NCBI RefSeq assembly: GCF_000429685.1
Contig: NZ_AUCI01000011.1
Location: forward strand, 1 to 64,000
Length of the DNA: 64,000 nucleotides
Direction: 5' to 3'
Source: Salibacterium aidingense DSM 18341
GTDB taxonomy: Bacteria; Bacillota; Bacilli; Bacillales; Marinococcaceae
Below are positions 25,863-35,628 of this stretch, piece by piece. The notes under the pieces are model-generated. The model had not been told where the DNA came from. It worked only from the letters and a program-made list of their open reading frames with translations, and made no database searches. The stretch's first letter is position 1. Every line of letters begins with the position of its first letter. The position numbers and the translations under genes were made by a program.

Positions 25863-26855
25863 TTGAGCAGTTTTCAGGCATTAATGGTAGAGAAAGCAGG
25901 CGAACATAATATTTCCAGGGAAATCCGCCATCTGTCGCTGGAGGATCTGCCGGAAGGGGAAATTCTGGTAAAGGTACACTACTCCAGTGTAAACTTTAAG
26001 GATGGGATGGCTGCGATGGCTGACGGTAATATCGTTAATGAATATCCGATGGTACCGGGGATTGACCTGTCCGGCGTGGTGGAAGAGTCCAAAGACCCCC
26101 GGTTTTCCAAAGGGGATCACGTCATTGTCACCAGCTATGAGCTGGGTGTTTCCCACTTTGGAGGGTTTGCGGAATATGCCCGTGTACCGGTCGATTGGGT
26201 GGTGCCGCTTCCGGAAAACCTGACCTTGAAAGAAGCGATGATTTACGGTACAGCTGGTTTTACGGCAGGGCTTTCTGTAATGCGTCTGGAGGAAGAAGGG
26301 ATTCAGCCGGAAGACGGGACGATCCTTGTCACAGGAGCGACAGGCGGCGTCGGAAGTATGGCAGTTGCGATGCTCTCCAGTCTCGGGTATGAGGTGGCGG
26401 CCAGCACCGGGAAAGAGTCGGAGCATGGTTTTTTAAAGCAGCTTGGTGCCTCGCACATTCTTACCCGTGAAGATGTGCAGCCTGAAACTATACGGCCGCT
26501 GGATAAACAGCGCTGGGCTGGAGCTGTGGATCCTGTCGGAGGCGAAACCCTCGCGTATGTACTGAGCTCTTTATCGTATGACGGGGCTGTGGCTGTCAGT
26601 GGATTAACAGCAGGAACCAAAGTACCGGCCACCGTATTTCCGTTTATCCTGCGTGGTATTACGCTGGCCGGAATTGATTCAGTGAACTGCCCGATGCCGC
26701 GCCGGGTTAAGGTCTGGAACCGTTTGGCTTCCGATATGAAAGACACGGAAAAGCTGGAACAGATCGCAAGCTATATTTCTTTGCAGGAACTTCCTTCAGC
26801 CCTAGATCAAATTTTACAGGGGCAGGTACAGGGAAGAAAGGTAGTTACCCTGTAA
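25863..26855 (+). CDS. YhdH/YhfP-family NADPH quinone or acrylyl-CoA reductase
   Basis: The 330-residue medium-chain dehydrogenase/reductase is without zinc. It has the N-terminal YSSVNFKDGMA motif, a VPGIDLSGVV block, the nucleotide-binding loop TGATGGVGSMA, and a family ending QGRKVVTL. E. coli YhdH/AcuI reduces acryloyl-CoA; YhfP is its Bacillus homologue. The start is TTG 25863, because AAAGGAGG (25848-25855) sits exactly 7 bp upstream. The ATG at 25818 would add 15 residues that include the ribosome site. Monocistronic, with a strong terminator downstream. Confidence 0.85.
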   Translation: MSSFQALMVEKAGEHNISREIRHLSLEDLPEGEILVKVHYSSVNFKDGMAAMADGNIVNEYPMVPGIDLSGVVEESKDPRFSKGDHVIVTSYELGVSHFGGFAEYARVPVDWVVPLPENLTLKEAMIYGTAGFTAGLSVMRLEEEGIQPEDGTILVTGATGGVGSMAVAMLSSLGYEVAASTGKESEHGFLKQLGASHILTREDVQPETIRPLDKQRWAGAVDPVGGETLAYVLSSLSYDGAVAVSGLTAGTKVPATVFPFILRGITLAGIDSVNCPMPRRVKVWNRLASDMKDTEKLEQIASYISLQELPSALDQILQGQVQGRKVVTL

Positions 26856-26941
26856 CGAAGGACAGCTGGGGACAAGCGGCGTCCCAACTGCCCGTCTGCA
26901 GCGGAGGCGTTCCAAAAGCAGTCAACTTCTACGATGATAAG

Positions 26942-26981
26942 GGCGGTGGTTGAGCAAATTTCTCAACCGCCGTTTTTTATT
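26942..26981 (+). terminator. Terminator after the YhfP-like gene
   Basis: GGCGGTGGTTGAG pairs with CTCAACC-GCC (one bulge), 7-nt loop, then GTTTTTTATT. The remaining sequence up to 27157 shows no gene. Confidence 0.85.
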
Positions 26982-27157
26982 AGAGGATAAAAAGGGTAGA
27001 AGTTTGGTTTTTTCGAAATTCAGCTTCACCGCCCAGCTGCCCGGAGGTGCGCGTTGTGGGACCGTTCGACGTTGTCACCAGATTCGTGGAGCTGACGTTT
27101 ATGAATTGTTTTTATGGAGGGGACCTCCTTCCATTTTCTATTCTCTATAGAATAGGG

Positions 27158-27186
27158 TTGAAGGGTACCGTCCTTTCTACTACACT
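27158..27186 (+). promoter_or_regulatory. Promoter of the M20 amidohydrolase gene
   Basis: TTGAAG (27158-27163), a 17-bp spacer, then TACACT (27181-27186), 41 bp before the start codon. Confidence 0.5.
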
Positions 27187-27227
27187 ATGTGGAACGGTAA
27201 AACTTAAGCGGAGTATGGGGGAAAAAG

Positions 27228-28517
27228 ATGAATATCTTTACAAAAGAGAGACTGCTTGCTTCGAAACCTGACTGCAGAGAGTACCCTTCGTTGGATCCAG
27301 ATATTCTCGCAGAACGGCTGGCTGCTTTAGCGGAAATTGGAAAAACAGAAGAGGGCGGCATTACGAGATTTGTTTATACAAACGAGGAAGAACAGGCAAA
27401 ACGGCTGTTTCAATCATGGATGGAGCAGGCAGGTCTAACCGTGCGGGAGGATCATGCCGGCAACCTTTTCGGACGTCTGGAAGGAACGGATCCGGCTCTT
27501 CCCGTTTTATTGACGGGGTCTCATCTGGATACAGTGCCTAATGGGGGAGCTTTTGACGGAGCACTGGGATGTGTGAGCTCATTAATGGCGGTGGAAGCTG
27601 TTATACAAGGGCAGGGAAGAATCACTCATCCTATTGAAGTGGTGGTATTTACCGATGAAGAAGGGTCCCGCTTTGGAAGCGGTCTGCTTGGAAGCCGGAT
27701 TGTGATGGGGGAAGTCACAAAAGAAGACTTGTTCCAGATGAGGGATGATTACGATACGACAGCGGCCGAGGCGATGAAGCGGCAGGGATATTCCCCTAAT
27801 AAACTGAAACACTGCTACCTGCCTCCGGAATCGATTAAAGCTTTTTTAGAAGTACACGTGGAGCAGGGAAAACAGCTTGAACAGTACGAAAAGAGTGTAG
27901 GAATTGTCAATGGCATCGCCGGGCCTTCCTGGATTGAAGTGGCCTTCATAGGAGAGACGGACCACGCCGGCAATACGCCGATGACCATGCGTCACGACGC
28001 CGCCGCAGCAGCCGCAGAATGGATGACCATTGTTGAGAAGATTCCACCCGAAATTAGTTCCACGGCAGTTGCTACTGTTGGTAAAATGACCCTTAGTCCA
28101 AACGGTTCCAACGTCATCGCAGGGCGGGCCGACTTGATTGTTGATGTGAGAGATATAAAGGAAGAAAATAGAGATGAAATGCTGGATAGAATAGAAAAAG
28201 CAGCCCGTCAAATAGCAGCCGACAGAGGGCTGCATGTCGAAACCAATCTACAGATCCGGATACCGCCGGTTCCTATTCCGGAGTGGATCCAGCATAAAAT
28301 GGAAGCTTCTGCTGACATGCTGAATCTTCCCTACCTTCATTTACCAAGCGGAGCCGGGCATGATGCTATGATTCTTGGGAAATATGTACCATCCGGTTTA
28401 ATTTTCGTGCCGAGTGTTCAGGGAAAAAGTCACAGCCCGGAGGAATTTACGGAGTTGAAAGACTGCCTGGACGGCGCAGCACTGCTCCATAAAACCATCC
28501 TATCTGTCGGCGAATAA
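27228..28517 (+). CDS. M20-family amidohydrolase (allantoate / N-carbamoyl-amino-acid hydrolase)
   Basis: The 429-residue binuclear metalloenzyme of the AllC/HyuC/UAAH group cleaves N-carbamoyl or ureido groups. Metal-binding residues are visible: H99 in TGSHLDTVPNGG, D110 in AFDGALG, E144/E145 in FTDEEGSRFG, and His in EVHVEQGKQLE. The dimerisation domain contains DHAGNTPM. The C-terminal SGAGHDAM holds the last ligand. Without allantoinase or hydantoinase neighbours, allantoate, carbamoyl-beta-alanine and carbamoyl-amino acids all remain possible. GGGG and a fair promoter precede ATG 27228. Monocistronic. Purine salvage is an attractive but unproven link. Confidence 0.85.
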   Translation: MNIFTKERLLASKPDCREYPSLDPDILAERLAALAEIGKTEEGGITRFVYTNEEEQAKRLFQSWMEQAGLTVREDHAGNLFGRLEGTDPALPVLLTGSHLDTVPNGGAFDGALGCVSSLMAVEAVIQGQGRITHPIEVVVFTDEEGSRFGSGLLGSRIVMGEVTKEDLFQMRDDYDTTAAEAMKRQGYSPNKLKHCYLPPESIKAFLEVHVEQGKQLEQYEKSVGIVNGIAGPSWIEVAFIGETDHAGNTPMTMRHDAAAAAAEWMTIVEKIPPEISSTAVATVGKMTLSPNGSNVIAGRADLIVDVRDIKEENRDEMLDRIEKAARQIAADRGLHVETNLQIRIPPVPIPEWIQHKMEASADMLNLPYLHLPSGAGHDAMILGKYVPSGLIFVPSVQGKSHSPEEFTELKDCLDGAALLHKTILSVGE

Positions 28518-28533
28518 AATGAAACGGAGTTTG

Positions 28534-28589
28534 GGCCGGATTTTCCCAAGCCAGCGTCCGGAGTTGAATCACAAGGGTCCGGTCTTTTT
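28534..28589 (+). terminator. Terminator after the amidohydrolase gene
   Basis: GGCCGGA (28534-28540) pairs with TCCGGTC (28578-28584), then TTTTT; the loop is long. Confidence 0.5.
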
Positions 28590-28647
28590 CTTATAGCAGA
28601 CTTTTGATATCGCCCCTGTTAAGCAGAAACTTTTCATTAAAAAAAGG

Positions 28648-28681
28648 ACAGATCCTGGGTTTTCCCAAGATCTGTTTTTCT
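28648..28681. terminator. Second terminator, shared with the convergent patatin gene
   Basis: ACAGATC-C-TGGG pairs with CCCA-A-GATCTGT around TTTT, followed by TTTTTC on the plus strand. An A-run lies on the other side, so it may act in both directions. Confidence 0.75.
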
Positions 28682-28720
28682 TTATAATGCAGAAAGTATG
28701 GTGTCCCTTAACAGCGGGGC

Positions 28721-29587
28721 TTATGTAGCAGACGAATACATATTGTCCAGCCAGTCCGGAAATTCGTGGTGAAGATGAGAGGCGTCTTCAAACCCTGCCT
28801 GATACATTTCTTTTAACTTCACCGGGTCTTTTTCGGTGCGGTGCACATGCAGGGAAGCACCGGGCCGCAGTACCTTGATTTGGCCCTCCTCTTCCAGTTT
28901 CTCCACTTCCGCCATCGTTTTATTATAAAGAGCTGGTCTATTTATTAAGGCCTGAACGAACCCGGGGTAGTTTTTGTAATATTTTCGTGCCAGTTTTCCA
29001 AGTTTAAAAGGTTCTTTACGGTAGCCTCTCGGCCGGGTCAGAACGATCACATTATAAGGAAAGCCGTCTGCAATCGATTTGTGGATCGGAATAGGATCGG
29101 AAACGCCGCCGTCCAACAACTGAAATCCTTTATAATGGACGACAGGGGCAAGCATGGGGAGACTGCTGGAGGCGCGTACGGCCGTCAGCACATCCTCCTC
29201 CTTCTGGTGATAGATATAATGAGGCCGGCCTGTTTTAATATCTGTAGTGCCGATAACAAATGTCTGGCTGCTGTTGTTCATCTGGTCCATATCCAGCGGT
29301 ACAAGATGATTCGGAACTTCGTCGTATAAAAAGTTCATCCCAAACAGACTTTTTTCCCGCCATAAATTTCGAAGACTGAGGAACCTCGAGTCTCCGGCCA
29401 TGCCAATATTTACTTTTTTATTCCGTCCCTTCTGCCTGGCTAAATAAGAACAGGCCACCGATGCTCCGGAAGAAACGCCCAGTACATATGGAAAATGGAT
29501 ATCATGTTCCAAAAAATACTCCAGAACACCGGCTGTATACACCCCGCGCATGCCTCCGCCTTCGAGCACCAGTCCAATTGAATTCAT
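28721..29587 (-). CDS. Patatin-like phospholipase (RssA/YchK type)
   Basis: The 288-residue serine hydrolase has a Ser-Asp dyad. The oxyanion loop is GGGMRG (about residues 11-16), the nucleophile lies in GVSSGA (about 40-45), and the catalytic Asp is in DGGVSDP (about 160-166). Members cleave acyl esters of lipids; the physiological substrate is unknown. The start is ATG 29587; an in-frame extension to 29665 lacks a ribosome site, while AAAAGGGG precedes 29587, if somewhat distant. No signal peptide, so cytoplasmic or peripheral. Confidence 0.85.
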   Translation of the reverse strand: MNSIGLVLEGGGMRGVYTAGVLEYFLEHDIHFPYVLGVSSGASVACSYLARQKGRNKKVNIGMAGDSRFLSLRNLWREKSLFGMNFLYDEVPNHLVPLDMDQMNNSSQTFVIGTTDIKTGRPHYIYHQKEEDVLTAVRASSSLPMLAPVVHYKGFQLLDGGVSDPIPIHKSIADGFPYNVIVLTRPRGYRKEPFKLGKLARKYYKNYPGFVQALINRPALYNKTMAEVEKLEEEGQIKVLRPGASLHVHRTEKDPVKLKEMYQAGFEDASHLHHEFPDWLDNMYSSAT

Positions 29588-29805
29588 GACAAAGACCCCT
29601 TTTTCACTCTTCCAAAAAGTAACATCGTTTAAGTAAATCCTAGCAAATGAAAGATAAACTCTCAAGCCGCATGCTTCGAGTTATTCCCTCCCTGTCAGTG
29701 CGGGGCAGGATACGAAAAAAGGCGAATGATTACTACTTCCCCCTTCCTCAGAATCGTGATATATTTTTTTCGAAAATTGCTGCATGCGATGATTAAAGGA
29801 AAGCG

Positions 29806-30357
29806 GTGGTGAAAAAGATGATGAATCTGTTACTTGAGAATGCCTGGTCCATGCTGCTTGTTATTTTTTTCATTAATATTGTGTATGTCTCGTTGTTTAC
29901 GCTTAGAATGATTTTTACACTGAAGGGGCAGAATTACACCGCAGGTTGTGTCGGCATGGTCGAGATTATCATCTATGTAGCAGGCCTTGGACTGGTTCTT
30001 GATAACATTGACAACATCTTGAATCTGCTCGTTTATGCGATTGGGTTTGGGCTGGGGATTGTCGTCGGTATGAAAATTGAAGAAAAGCTGGCTTTAGGTT
30101 ATATTACGGTAAATGTTATCACAAAAGAATATGAACCGGATATACCAAACGCGCTTCGGGATAAAGGTTATGGGGTGACAAACTGGATTGCTTACGGGAG
30201 GGAAGGGGAGCGTCTGATGATGGAAATCCTCACCTCCCGGCGCTCGGAGTTTGATTTGTATGACAGCGTCAAAAAACTGGATGCAAAAGCCTTTATTATT
30301 TCCCATGAACCTAAAGCATTTTTCGGCGGATTCTGGGTAAAAGGTATCCGAAAATAG
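29806..30357 (+). CDS. yebE: UPF0316/DUF2179 membrane protein YebE
   Basis: The 183-residue protein has three N-terminal transmembrane helices (about 13-33, 40-62, 67-88). A soluble DUF2179 domain follows (about 100-170, ending [20 protein letters not shown]). The family is uncharacterised. The position directly before yebG and the pur operon is the B. subtilis arrangement and supports the name. GTG 29806 is preceded by AAAGGA; the adjacent GTG 29809 is equally possible. The 3' flank to 30490 holds only a GGGGG-TTTT-CCC mini-hairpin. Confidence 0.85.
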   Translation: MVKKMMNLLLENAWSMLLVIFFINIVYVSLFTLRMIFTLKGQNYTAGCVGMVEIIIYVAGLGLVLDNIDNILNLLVYAIGFGLGIVVGMKIEEKLALGYITVNVITKEYEPDIPNALRDKGYGVTNWIAYGREGERLMMEILTSRRSEFDLYDSVKKLDAKAFIISHEPKAFFGGFWVKGIRK

Positions 30358-30490
30358 AGGGGGGGTTTTCCCTCAGCAGGGGGAGATCCCAATATAATAA
30401 GGAGCAGAGGCTCAATGATCTTATCTCCTGCTTACAGGAAGCTGGAGTTTTGCAGACGCTGCCTCCGGGATAAAGAAAGGAGAATGAGGC

Positions 30491-30682
30491 ATGGCGAAAA
30501 AGAAGCGGTTCGAAGTGGAAGAAGGAGAAACGATTGCAGACTGTCTCGCCCGCATGAAAGCTGAAGGCTATATTCCAGTGCGGCGCATGGAAAAACCTGT
30601 GTTCCAGGAAGTGAAGCAAAACGGAAAAACGGAAAGAATTCCAGTGAAACAACAGATTATATTTGAGGCAAACCCTCAATAA
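30491..30682 (+). CDS. yebG: NETI-motif protein YebG
   Basis: The 63-residue basic cytoplasmic protein is of the family named for an N-E-T-I motif. Here the motif reads GETI (residues 13-16, in EVEEGETIADCLARM), followed by YIPVRRMEKPVF and the conserved end PVKQQIIFEA. Function unknown. AAAGGAGAATGAGGC precedes the ATG. The TAA abuts the first PurR box of the purine operon, so no independent terminator is visible before the pur regulatory region. Confidence 0.85.
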   Translation: MAKKKRFEVEEGETIADCLARMKAEGYIPVRRMEKPVFQEVKQNGKTERIPVKQQIIFEANPQ

Positions 30683-30723
30683 CCGAACATTAATTGTTTT
30701 TCACTTGGAAATGTTCGATTTTT
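30681..30723 (+). promoter_or_regulatory. Paired PurR boxes
   Basis: AACCGAACATTAAT (30681-30694) and its inverted counterpart, read on the minus strand as AAAATCGAACATTT (30710-30723), match the PurBox core CCGAAC-WW. Spacing of about 16 bp between arms is the usual B. subtilis PurR arrangement. They lie just upstream of the -35 box, so PurR would block pur transcription when PRPP is low. Confidence 0.85.
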
Positions 30724-30725
30724 AA

Positions 30726-30755
30726 TTGACAGATTTCATGACATCCTGTTAAGCT
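30726..30755 (+). promoter_or_regulatory. Promoter of the pur operon
   Basis: A perfect -35 TTGACA (30726-30731) and, after 18 bp, TAAGCT (30750-30755) as the best -10. The weak -10 and long spacer leave the exact position open. Confidence 0.6.
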
Positions 30756-30780
30756 GTATTTGTAATGATACGAAAAAACA

Positions 30781-30851
30781 GCCTCATATATGATCAGGGA
30801 TAAGGCCTGATAGTTTCTACCCGGCGACCGTAAATGGCCGGACTATGAGGG
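30781..30851 (+). promoter_or_regulatory. Guanine riboswitch aptamer (pur operon)
   Basis: P1 CCTCAT (30782-30787) / ATGAGG (30845-30850); L2 GATAAGG; J2/3 AGTTTCTACC; L3 with CCGTAAA; J3/1 GACTA with the guanine-specifying C. All conserved core positions and the kissing-loop GG/CC are present. Confidence 0.92.
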
Positions 30852-30934
30852 AAAGTATGGCAGGGAACCGGTGGACAGACAGGCGGCCGGAAGGTCATTT
30901 GTCCTGTTTGTATGGTACTGGATAAGATAATCAT

Positions 30935-30992
30935 CCCCGGCTGAGGAACAGCTTTCTCTTGACCCAGAAACTGCTCAAGTCCGGGGTATTTT
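30935..30992 (+). terminator. Riboswitch terminator of the pur operon
   Basis: CCCCGG (30935-30940) pairs with CCGGGG (30981-30986), followed by TATTTTTATT. The 40-nt loop has its own partial pairing. Premature termination here in guanine excess is the expected mechanism. Confidence 0.75.
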
Positions 30993-31022
30993 TATTGTTC
31001 AATGGAAGGAGTAGGTCTGAAC

Positions 31023-31508
31023 ATGGGTGCACAAGTAGGCGTCATTATGGGAAGTACATCGGACTGGGAAACAATGAAACACGCGGTGGATGTATTGGAG
31101 GAGTTGAATATTTCTTATGAAAAAAAAGTCGTGTCGGCCCACCGCACGCCGGATTTAATGTTTGAATATGCAGCCTCCGCCAGAGAGAGAGGTTTGAAGG
31201 CAATCATAGCCGGAGCAGGCGGGGCAGCCCATTTGCCTGGAATGGTCGCGGCGAAAACAATCCTTCCGGTTATCGGAGTACCTGTTCAGTCGAAGGCATT
31301 GGATGGGATGGATTCCCTTTTGTCCATTGCCCAGATGCCTGGTGGAGTACCTGTTGCAACGGTGGCGATCGGCAAATCCGGAGCTGTTAACGCCGGTCTT
31401 CTGGCTGCCCGGTTTTTAGGAGCGTTCGACGAAGAAGTAGCGGAACGGCTGCAGCAGCACCGGGAAGATATGCGTCAAAAAGTAATGGAGACGGGGGATT
31501 TGTCATGA
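31023..31508 (+). CDS. purE: N5-carboxyaminoimidazole ribonucleotide mutase
   Basis: The 161-residue PurE class I mutase converts N5-CAIR to CAIR in IMP synthesis. The active-site segments are GSTSDWETM (about 9-17), the catalytic His in SAHRTPDLM (about 40-48), and [12 protein letters not shown] (about 66-77). The start ATG 31023 is preceded by AAGGAG; a seven-residue longer reading from 31002 contains that site. First gene of the 12-gene pur operon. Its stop overlaps purK by 4 bp. Confidence 0.95.
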   Translation: MGAQVGVIMGSTSDWETMKHAVDVLEELNISYEKKVVSAHRTPDLMFEYAASARERGLKAIIAGAGGAAHLPGMVAAKTILPVIGVPVQSKALDGMDSLLSIAQMPGGVPVATVAIGKSGAVNAGLLAARFLGAFDEEVAERLQQHREDMRQKVMETGDLS

Positions 31509-32644
31509 CGAGCTTGATCAAACCTGGAAAAACCATAGGAATTCTGGGGGGCGGCCAGCTTGGCCGGATGATGGCCCTGTCCGCACGCGAAATGGGATAC
31601 CGGATTGCGGTCCTCGAACCAAAACCGGATGCCCCGACCGCCCAGATCGCTGATGTATCCGTGGAAGCGGCTTACGATGATCGCAAAGCGGCAAAACAGC
31701 TGGCAGAACACTGTGATGTACTCACCTATGAATTTGAAAATATCGATGCCGATACTGCTTCTTTTCTCGAAAATACGATGTATCTTCCGCAGGGAAGCAA
31801 GCTTCTTTATACGACGAAACACCGGGTTCGTGAAAAACAGGCGGTCCAGGATGCCGGAGTGGAAGTTTCGCCTTACCGGCCTGTATCCTCCGTGGAAGCT
31901 CTGGAGAATGCACTGCAGGACATCGGCTGTCCGGCTGTGCTGAAAACGTGTCAGGGCGGGTACGACGGTAAAGGTCAAGTCGTTATTAATGAAGACACAG
32001 AGATAAAGGAAGCCTTTCAGGAACTGGCTGCTCAGACGACAGATCTGGTAGTGGAAGCGTGGATCCCGTTCGAAAAAGAAATTTCTGTTATTGTCACCCG
32101 AAGTACTAACGGAGAAACGGCCGTATTCCCGGTAGGGGAAAATATACATAAAAATAATATTCTGCACCAGACGATCGTCCCGGCTTCGATTTCTTCGGAA
32201 ACGGAAGAACGGGCCCGGGAGATGGCCTGCAGGCTTGCAGAAAAATTCGAACTTGTAGGTACGCTGGCGGTAGAAATGTTCGTGTTGGACGAAGAAACCG
32301 TCTACGTCAACGAAGTGGCGCCGCGGCCGCACAATTCCGGCCATTATACGATAGAAGCGTGCGCGACGTCGCAGTTCGATCAGCATGTCCGTGCGGTTTG
32401 CGGCTGGCCGCTTGGTTCCACGGAACTTCTGAAGCCGGTGGTGATGACTAATATTTTAGGAGAGGATGTTTCGTACGTTTTGGACAACCTTGCAGAGTTT
32501 GCAGAAGGCCATGTTCATTTTTATGGGAAACAGGATGCCAAAACCGGCCGGAAAATGGGGCACTGGACCGTCTTGGGTGCGACAAGAAACGAGGCCATGG
32601 CAACAACAGAAAAAGTGTGGAGAGAAAGAATGGACACTGAATAA
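31505..32644 (+). CDS. purK: N5-carboxyaminoimidazole ribonucleotide synthase
   Basis: The 379-residue ATP-grasp enzyme makes N5-CAIR from AIR, bicarbonate and ATP. It has the N-terminal Rossmann-like motif [13 protein letters not shown] (about 10-22), the ATP-grasp loop [10 protein letters not shown] (about 149-158), metal-binding VEMFVLD plus [13 protein letters not shown] (about 272-284). The ATGA overlap with purE implies translational coupling. Partner of PurE in the two-step bacterial route. Confidence 0.95.
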   Translation: MTSLIKPGKTIGILGGGQLGRMMALSAREMGYRIAVLEPKPDAPTAQIADVSVEAAYDDRKAAKQLAEHCDVLTYEFENIDADTASFLENTMYLPQGSKLLYTTKHRVREKQAVQDAGVEVSPYRPVSSVEALENALQDIGCPAVLKTCQGGYDGKGQVVINEDTEIKEAFQELAAQTTDLVVEAWIPFEKEISVIVTRSTNGETAVFPVGENIHKNNILHQTIVPASISSETEERAREMACRLAEKFELVGTLAVEMFVLDEETVYVNEVAPRPHNSGHYTIEACATSQFDQHVRAVCGWPLGSTELLKPVVMTNILGEDVSYVLDNLAEFAEGHVHFYGKQDAKTGRKMGHWTVLGATRNEAMATTEKVWRERMDTE

Positions 32645-32668
32645 TCGATAGAGAGTGGAGGAAATCGC

Positions 32669-33967
32669 ATGATTGAACGGTATACGCGCCCGGAAATGGG
32701 CGCCATCTGGACAGACGAGAACCGCTTTAAGGCGTGGCTGGAGGTGGAAATCTCCGCCTGTGAAGCGTGGGCGGAATATGGAGAGATTCCGAAAGAAGAT
32801 GTCGCAAAAATCCGCGAAAATGCTGGATTTGATGTCCAGCGGATTCATGAAATAGAAGCAGAAACACGCCACGATGTAGTGGCCTTTACCCGGGCTGTTT
32901 CGGAAACTCTAGGGGAAGAGAGAAAGTGGGTGCACTATGGTCTGACATCCACGGATGTAGTGGATACAGCTCTCTCCTATCTTTTAAAACAGGCAAATGA
33001 CATTCTGCTCCGGGATCTGGAACGCTTCCTGGCGGTGTTGAAGGCCAAAGCACAGGAACACAAATACACCGTTATGATGGGCCGGACCCACGGTGTGCAT
33101 GCGGAACCGACCACGTTCGGCATGAAACTCGCGCTCTGGTATGAGGAAATGAAACGAAATATTGAACGTTTTAAAGCAGCCTCCGAAACGGTACGAGTCG
33201 GTAAGCTCTCCGGGGCTGTCGGTACATTCGCTAACATTCCTCCCTTCATTGAAGCCACTGTCTGTGAAAAACTTGGCCTGGAGCCGGCTCCAGTTTCCAC
33301 CCAGACGCTGCAGCGGGACCGTCATGCTCATTACATGAGTACGCTGGCATTGATTGCTACATCTATTGAAAAAATGGCCGTCGAAATCCGCGGCCTTCAG
33401 AAAAGCGAAACCCGGGAAGTTGAAGAGTTTTTCGCTAAAGGGCAGAAAGGCTCCTCTGCGATGCCGCATAAACGCAATCCCGTCGGCTCGGAAAATATGA
33501 CCGGTATTGCCAGGGTGATCCGCGGCCATATGATGACAGCGTACGAAAATGTTCCCCTTTGGCATGAACGCGACATTTCGCATTCCTCTGCGGAACGAAT
33601 CATTCTCCCAGATGCGACGATTGCTCTCAATTATATGCTTAACCGCTTTGCCCGAATTGTAGAACAGTTAACAGTCTTCCCGGAAAATATGAAAGCCAAT
33701 ATGGACCGCACCTACGGACTGATTTATTCCCAGCAGGTGCTGCTGACGCTTATCAACAAAGGGATGGCAAGAGAAGAAGCCTATGATCTTGTCCAGCCGA
33801 AAGCGATGGAAGCCTGGGAACGAGGGGTTTCCTTCCGTTCCATCGTAGAGCAGGATTCCCGTATTACCGATACGTTAACCCCGGAAGAACTCGACGGCTG
33901 TTTTGACTACAACCATCACCTGCGCGAAATTGATACGGTATTTCAGCGCACTGGTTTAGAAACATAA
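32669..33967 (+). CDS. purB: Adenylosuccinate lyase
   Basis: The 432-residue homotetrameric lyase acts twice in purine synthesis, on SAICAR and adenylosuccinate, releasing fumarate. Motifs: [13 protein letters not shown] (about 90-102), [14 protein letters not shown] with catalytic His (about 138-151), and the fumarase/ASL signature [16 protein letters not shown] (about 263-278) with the catalytic serine loop. GTGGAGG precedes ATG 32669. Canonical place between purK and purC. Confidence 0.96.
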   Translation: MIERYTRPEMGAIWTDENRFKAWLEVEISACEAWAEYGEIPKEDVAKIRENAGFDVQRIHEIEAETRHDVVAFTRAVSETLGEERKWVHYGLTSTDVVDTALSYLLKQANDILLRDLERFLAVLKAKAQEHKYTVMMGRTHGVHAEPTTFGMKLALWYEEMKRNIERFKAASETVRVGKLSGAVGTFANIPPFIEATVCEKLGLEPAPVSTQTLQRDRHAHYMSTLALIATSIEKMAVEIRGLQKSETREVEEFFAKGQKGSSAMPHKRNPVGSENMTGIARVIRGHMMTAYENVPLWHERDISHSSAERIILPDATIALNYMLNRFARIVEQLTVFPENMKANMDRTYGLIYSQQVLLTLINKGMAREEAYDLVQPKAMEAWERGVSFRSIVEQDSRITDTLTPEELDGCFDYNHHLREIDTVFQRTGLET

Positions 33968-33983
33968 AAAGGAGGAGCCCGGA

Positions 33984-34694
33984 ATGGAAAAGCGGGAACT
34001 GCTGTATGAAGGCAAAGCGAAGAAACTTTACGGCACAGAACATCCAGAACTCTTGTGGGTGGAATACAAAGATGACGCCACCGCTTTTAACGGCGAAAAA
34101 CAGGAAGTGCTGGCCGGCAAAGGCCGTCTGAACAATATCATTTCCTCCATGCTGTTTCGGACGCTGTCTGAAGCGGATATCCCCAGTCATTTTGAAAAAA
34201 AACTGTCAGAGACCGAGCAGCTCGTCCGTAAAACAACAATTATTCCACTTGAAGTTGTCGTCCGCAACATCGTGGCCGGAAGTCTTCACCGCAGAACCGG
34301 AGTGGCGGAAGGAATCGAACTCGATCAGCCTATTGTGGAATTTTACTATAAAGATGATGAACTAGGTGACCCGCTCATTAATGACGATCACATCCGTATG
34401 CTGGAAGCAGCTGAGCCGGACCAGTTGGAAGAGATGAGAACACAGGCGCTCGCTGTTAATGAAACATTGAAAACCCACTTTCATACTCACGGGCTGCTTC
34501 TTGTGGATTTCAAGCTGGAATTCGGTATCACCGCAGAAGGCAGCCTGCTGCTGGCAGATGAAATTTCTCCAGATACCTGCCGCCTGTGGGATAAAAAAAC
34601 ACGGGAAAAGTTTGATAAAGATGTATTCCGCTATGGCCTTGGGTCGCTGCAGGAAGGCTATACCGAAATTTTAAAAAGACTGGGAGGGGCCTGA
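33984..34694 (+). CDS. purC: SAICAR synthetase
   Basis: The 236-residue enzyme condenses CAIR with aspartate, using ATP. Signature 1 is PLEVVVRNIVAGS (about 88-100); signature 2 is LVDFKLEFG (about 172-180), followed by LADEISPDTCRLW with metal-binding acids. AAAGGAGGAGCCCGGA precedes the ATG. Starts 16 bp after purB; 2-bp gap to purS. Confidence 0.96.
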   Translation: MEKRELLYEGKAKKLYGTEHPELLWVEYKDDATAFNGEKQEVLAGKGRLNNIISSMLFRTLSEADIPSHFEKKLSETEQLVRKTTIIPLEVVVRNIVAGSLHRRTGVAEGIELDQPIVEFYYKDDELGDPLINDDHIRMLEAAEPDQLEEMRTQALAVNETLKTHFHTHGLLLVDFKLEFGITAEGSLLLADEISPDTCRLWDKKTREKFDKDVFRYGLGSLQEGYTEILKRLGGA

Positions 34695-34696
34695 AT

Positions 34697-34948
34697 ATGA
34701 TAAAAGTCCACGTTTATGTGACGTTGAAAGAAGGAGTATTGGATCCGCAGGGGAGTGCCGTAACGAATTCTCTTCATGCGATGAATTATGAAGAAGTGAA
34801 AAATGTCCGCATTGGTAAATACATGGAGCTGGAAGTGGAAAACACAAAAAATGTGGAACAGCGGATTGAAGAAATGTGCGAAAAACTATTATCCAATCCC
34901 GTGATAGAGGATTACACCTATACGATCGGGGAGGCGGTTTCTTCATGA
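34697..34948 (+). CDS. purS: FGAM synthetase subunit PurS
   Basis: The 83-residue small subunit bridges PurL and PurQ in the Gram-positive three-part formylglycinamidine ribonucleotide synthetase. Family features are [17 protein letters not shown] at the N-terminus and [11 protein letters not shown] in the middle. GGGAGGGG precedes ATG 34697. The end overlaps purQ by 4 bp (ATGA). Confidence 0.95.
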   Translation: MIKVHVYVTLKEGVLDPQGSAVTNSLHAMNYEEVKNVRIGKYMELEVENTKNVEQRIEEMCEKLLSNPVIEDYTYTIGEAVSS

Positions 34949-35628
34949 AATTCGCGGTGATTGTATTTCCGGGCTCCAACTGCGACGATGACATGTTTTA
35001 TGCTATTCAGGACGGCCTGGAGGAAGAGGTAGAGAAAGTGTGGTACACCGAAACGAGTCTCGCGGCGTATGACGCGATTCTGATTCCCGGCGGCTTCTCC
35101 TACGGGGATTATCTCCGCTCCGGCGCTATTGCCCGGTTCGCCCCGGTAATGGAAAGCGTCATGGAAGAAGCGGAAAAAGGTAAACCGGTGCTCGGTGTCT
35201 GCAACGGATTTCAGGTGCTGCTGGAAGCACGCCTGCTCCCGGGAGCGATGCAGCGAAACAAGAACTTAAAGTTTATCTGCCGTCCGACTCCCCTGAACGT
35301 AGTAAGTAATAACACCATGTTTACAACGGAATATGAAAAAGGCAGGAATGTAACGATTCCCGTAGCACACGGAGATGGAAATTACTATTGCGACGACAAA
35401 ACCCTGGAGAAACTGAAGTCCAACAATCAGGTTGTTTTCACGTATGAGACGGATATCAACGGGTCGGCCGCTGGTATCGCCGGTATCATTAATGAAAAAG
35501 GCAATGTACTCGGCATGATGCCCCACCCGGAACGCGCCATGTCCGATCTGCTTGGAAGTGCCGACGGTCTGCAGCTGTTTCAATCGATGTTAAAAAACTG
35601 GAGGGAATCACATGTCCTTGCTCCTTGA
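34945..35628 (+). CDS. purQ: FGAM synthetase glutaminase subunit PurQ
   Basis: The 227-residue class I glutamine amidotransferase supplies ammonia to PurL. The nucleophile Cys lies in GVCNGFQVL (about 85-93), and the His/Glu pair is in [11 protein letters not shown] (near 193-203). ATG 34945 overlaps the purS stop, with GGGGAGGCGG upstream; a longer frame from 34876 lies within purS and is rejected. Overlaps purL by 17 bp. Confidence 0.95.
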   Translation: MKFAVIVFPGSNCDDDMFYAIQDGLEEEVEKVWYTETSLAAYDAILIPGGFSYGDYLRSGAIARFAPVMESVMEEAEKGKPVLGVCNGFQVLLEARLLPGAMQRNKNLKFICRPTPLNVVSNNTMFTTEYEKGRNVTIPVAHGDGNYYCDDKTLEKLKSNNQVVFTYETDINGSAAGIAGIINEKGNVLGMMPHPERAMSDLLGSADGLQLFQSMLKNWRESHVLAP

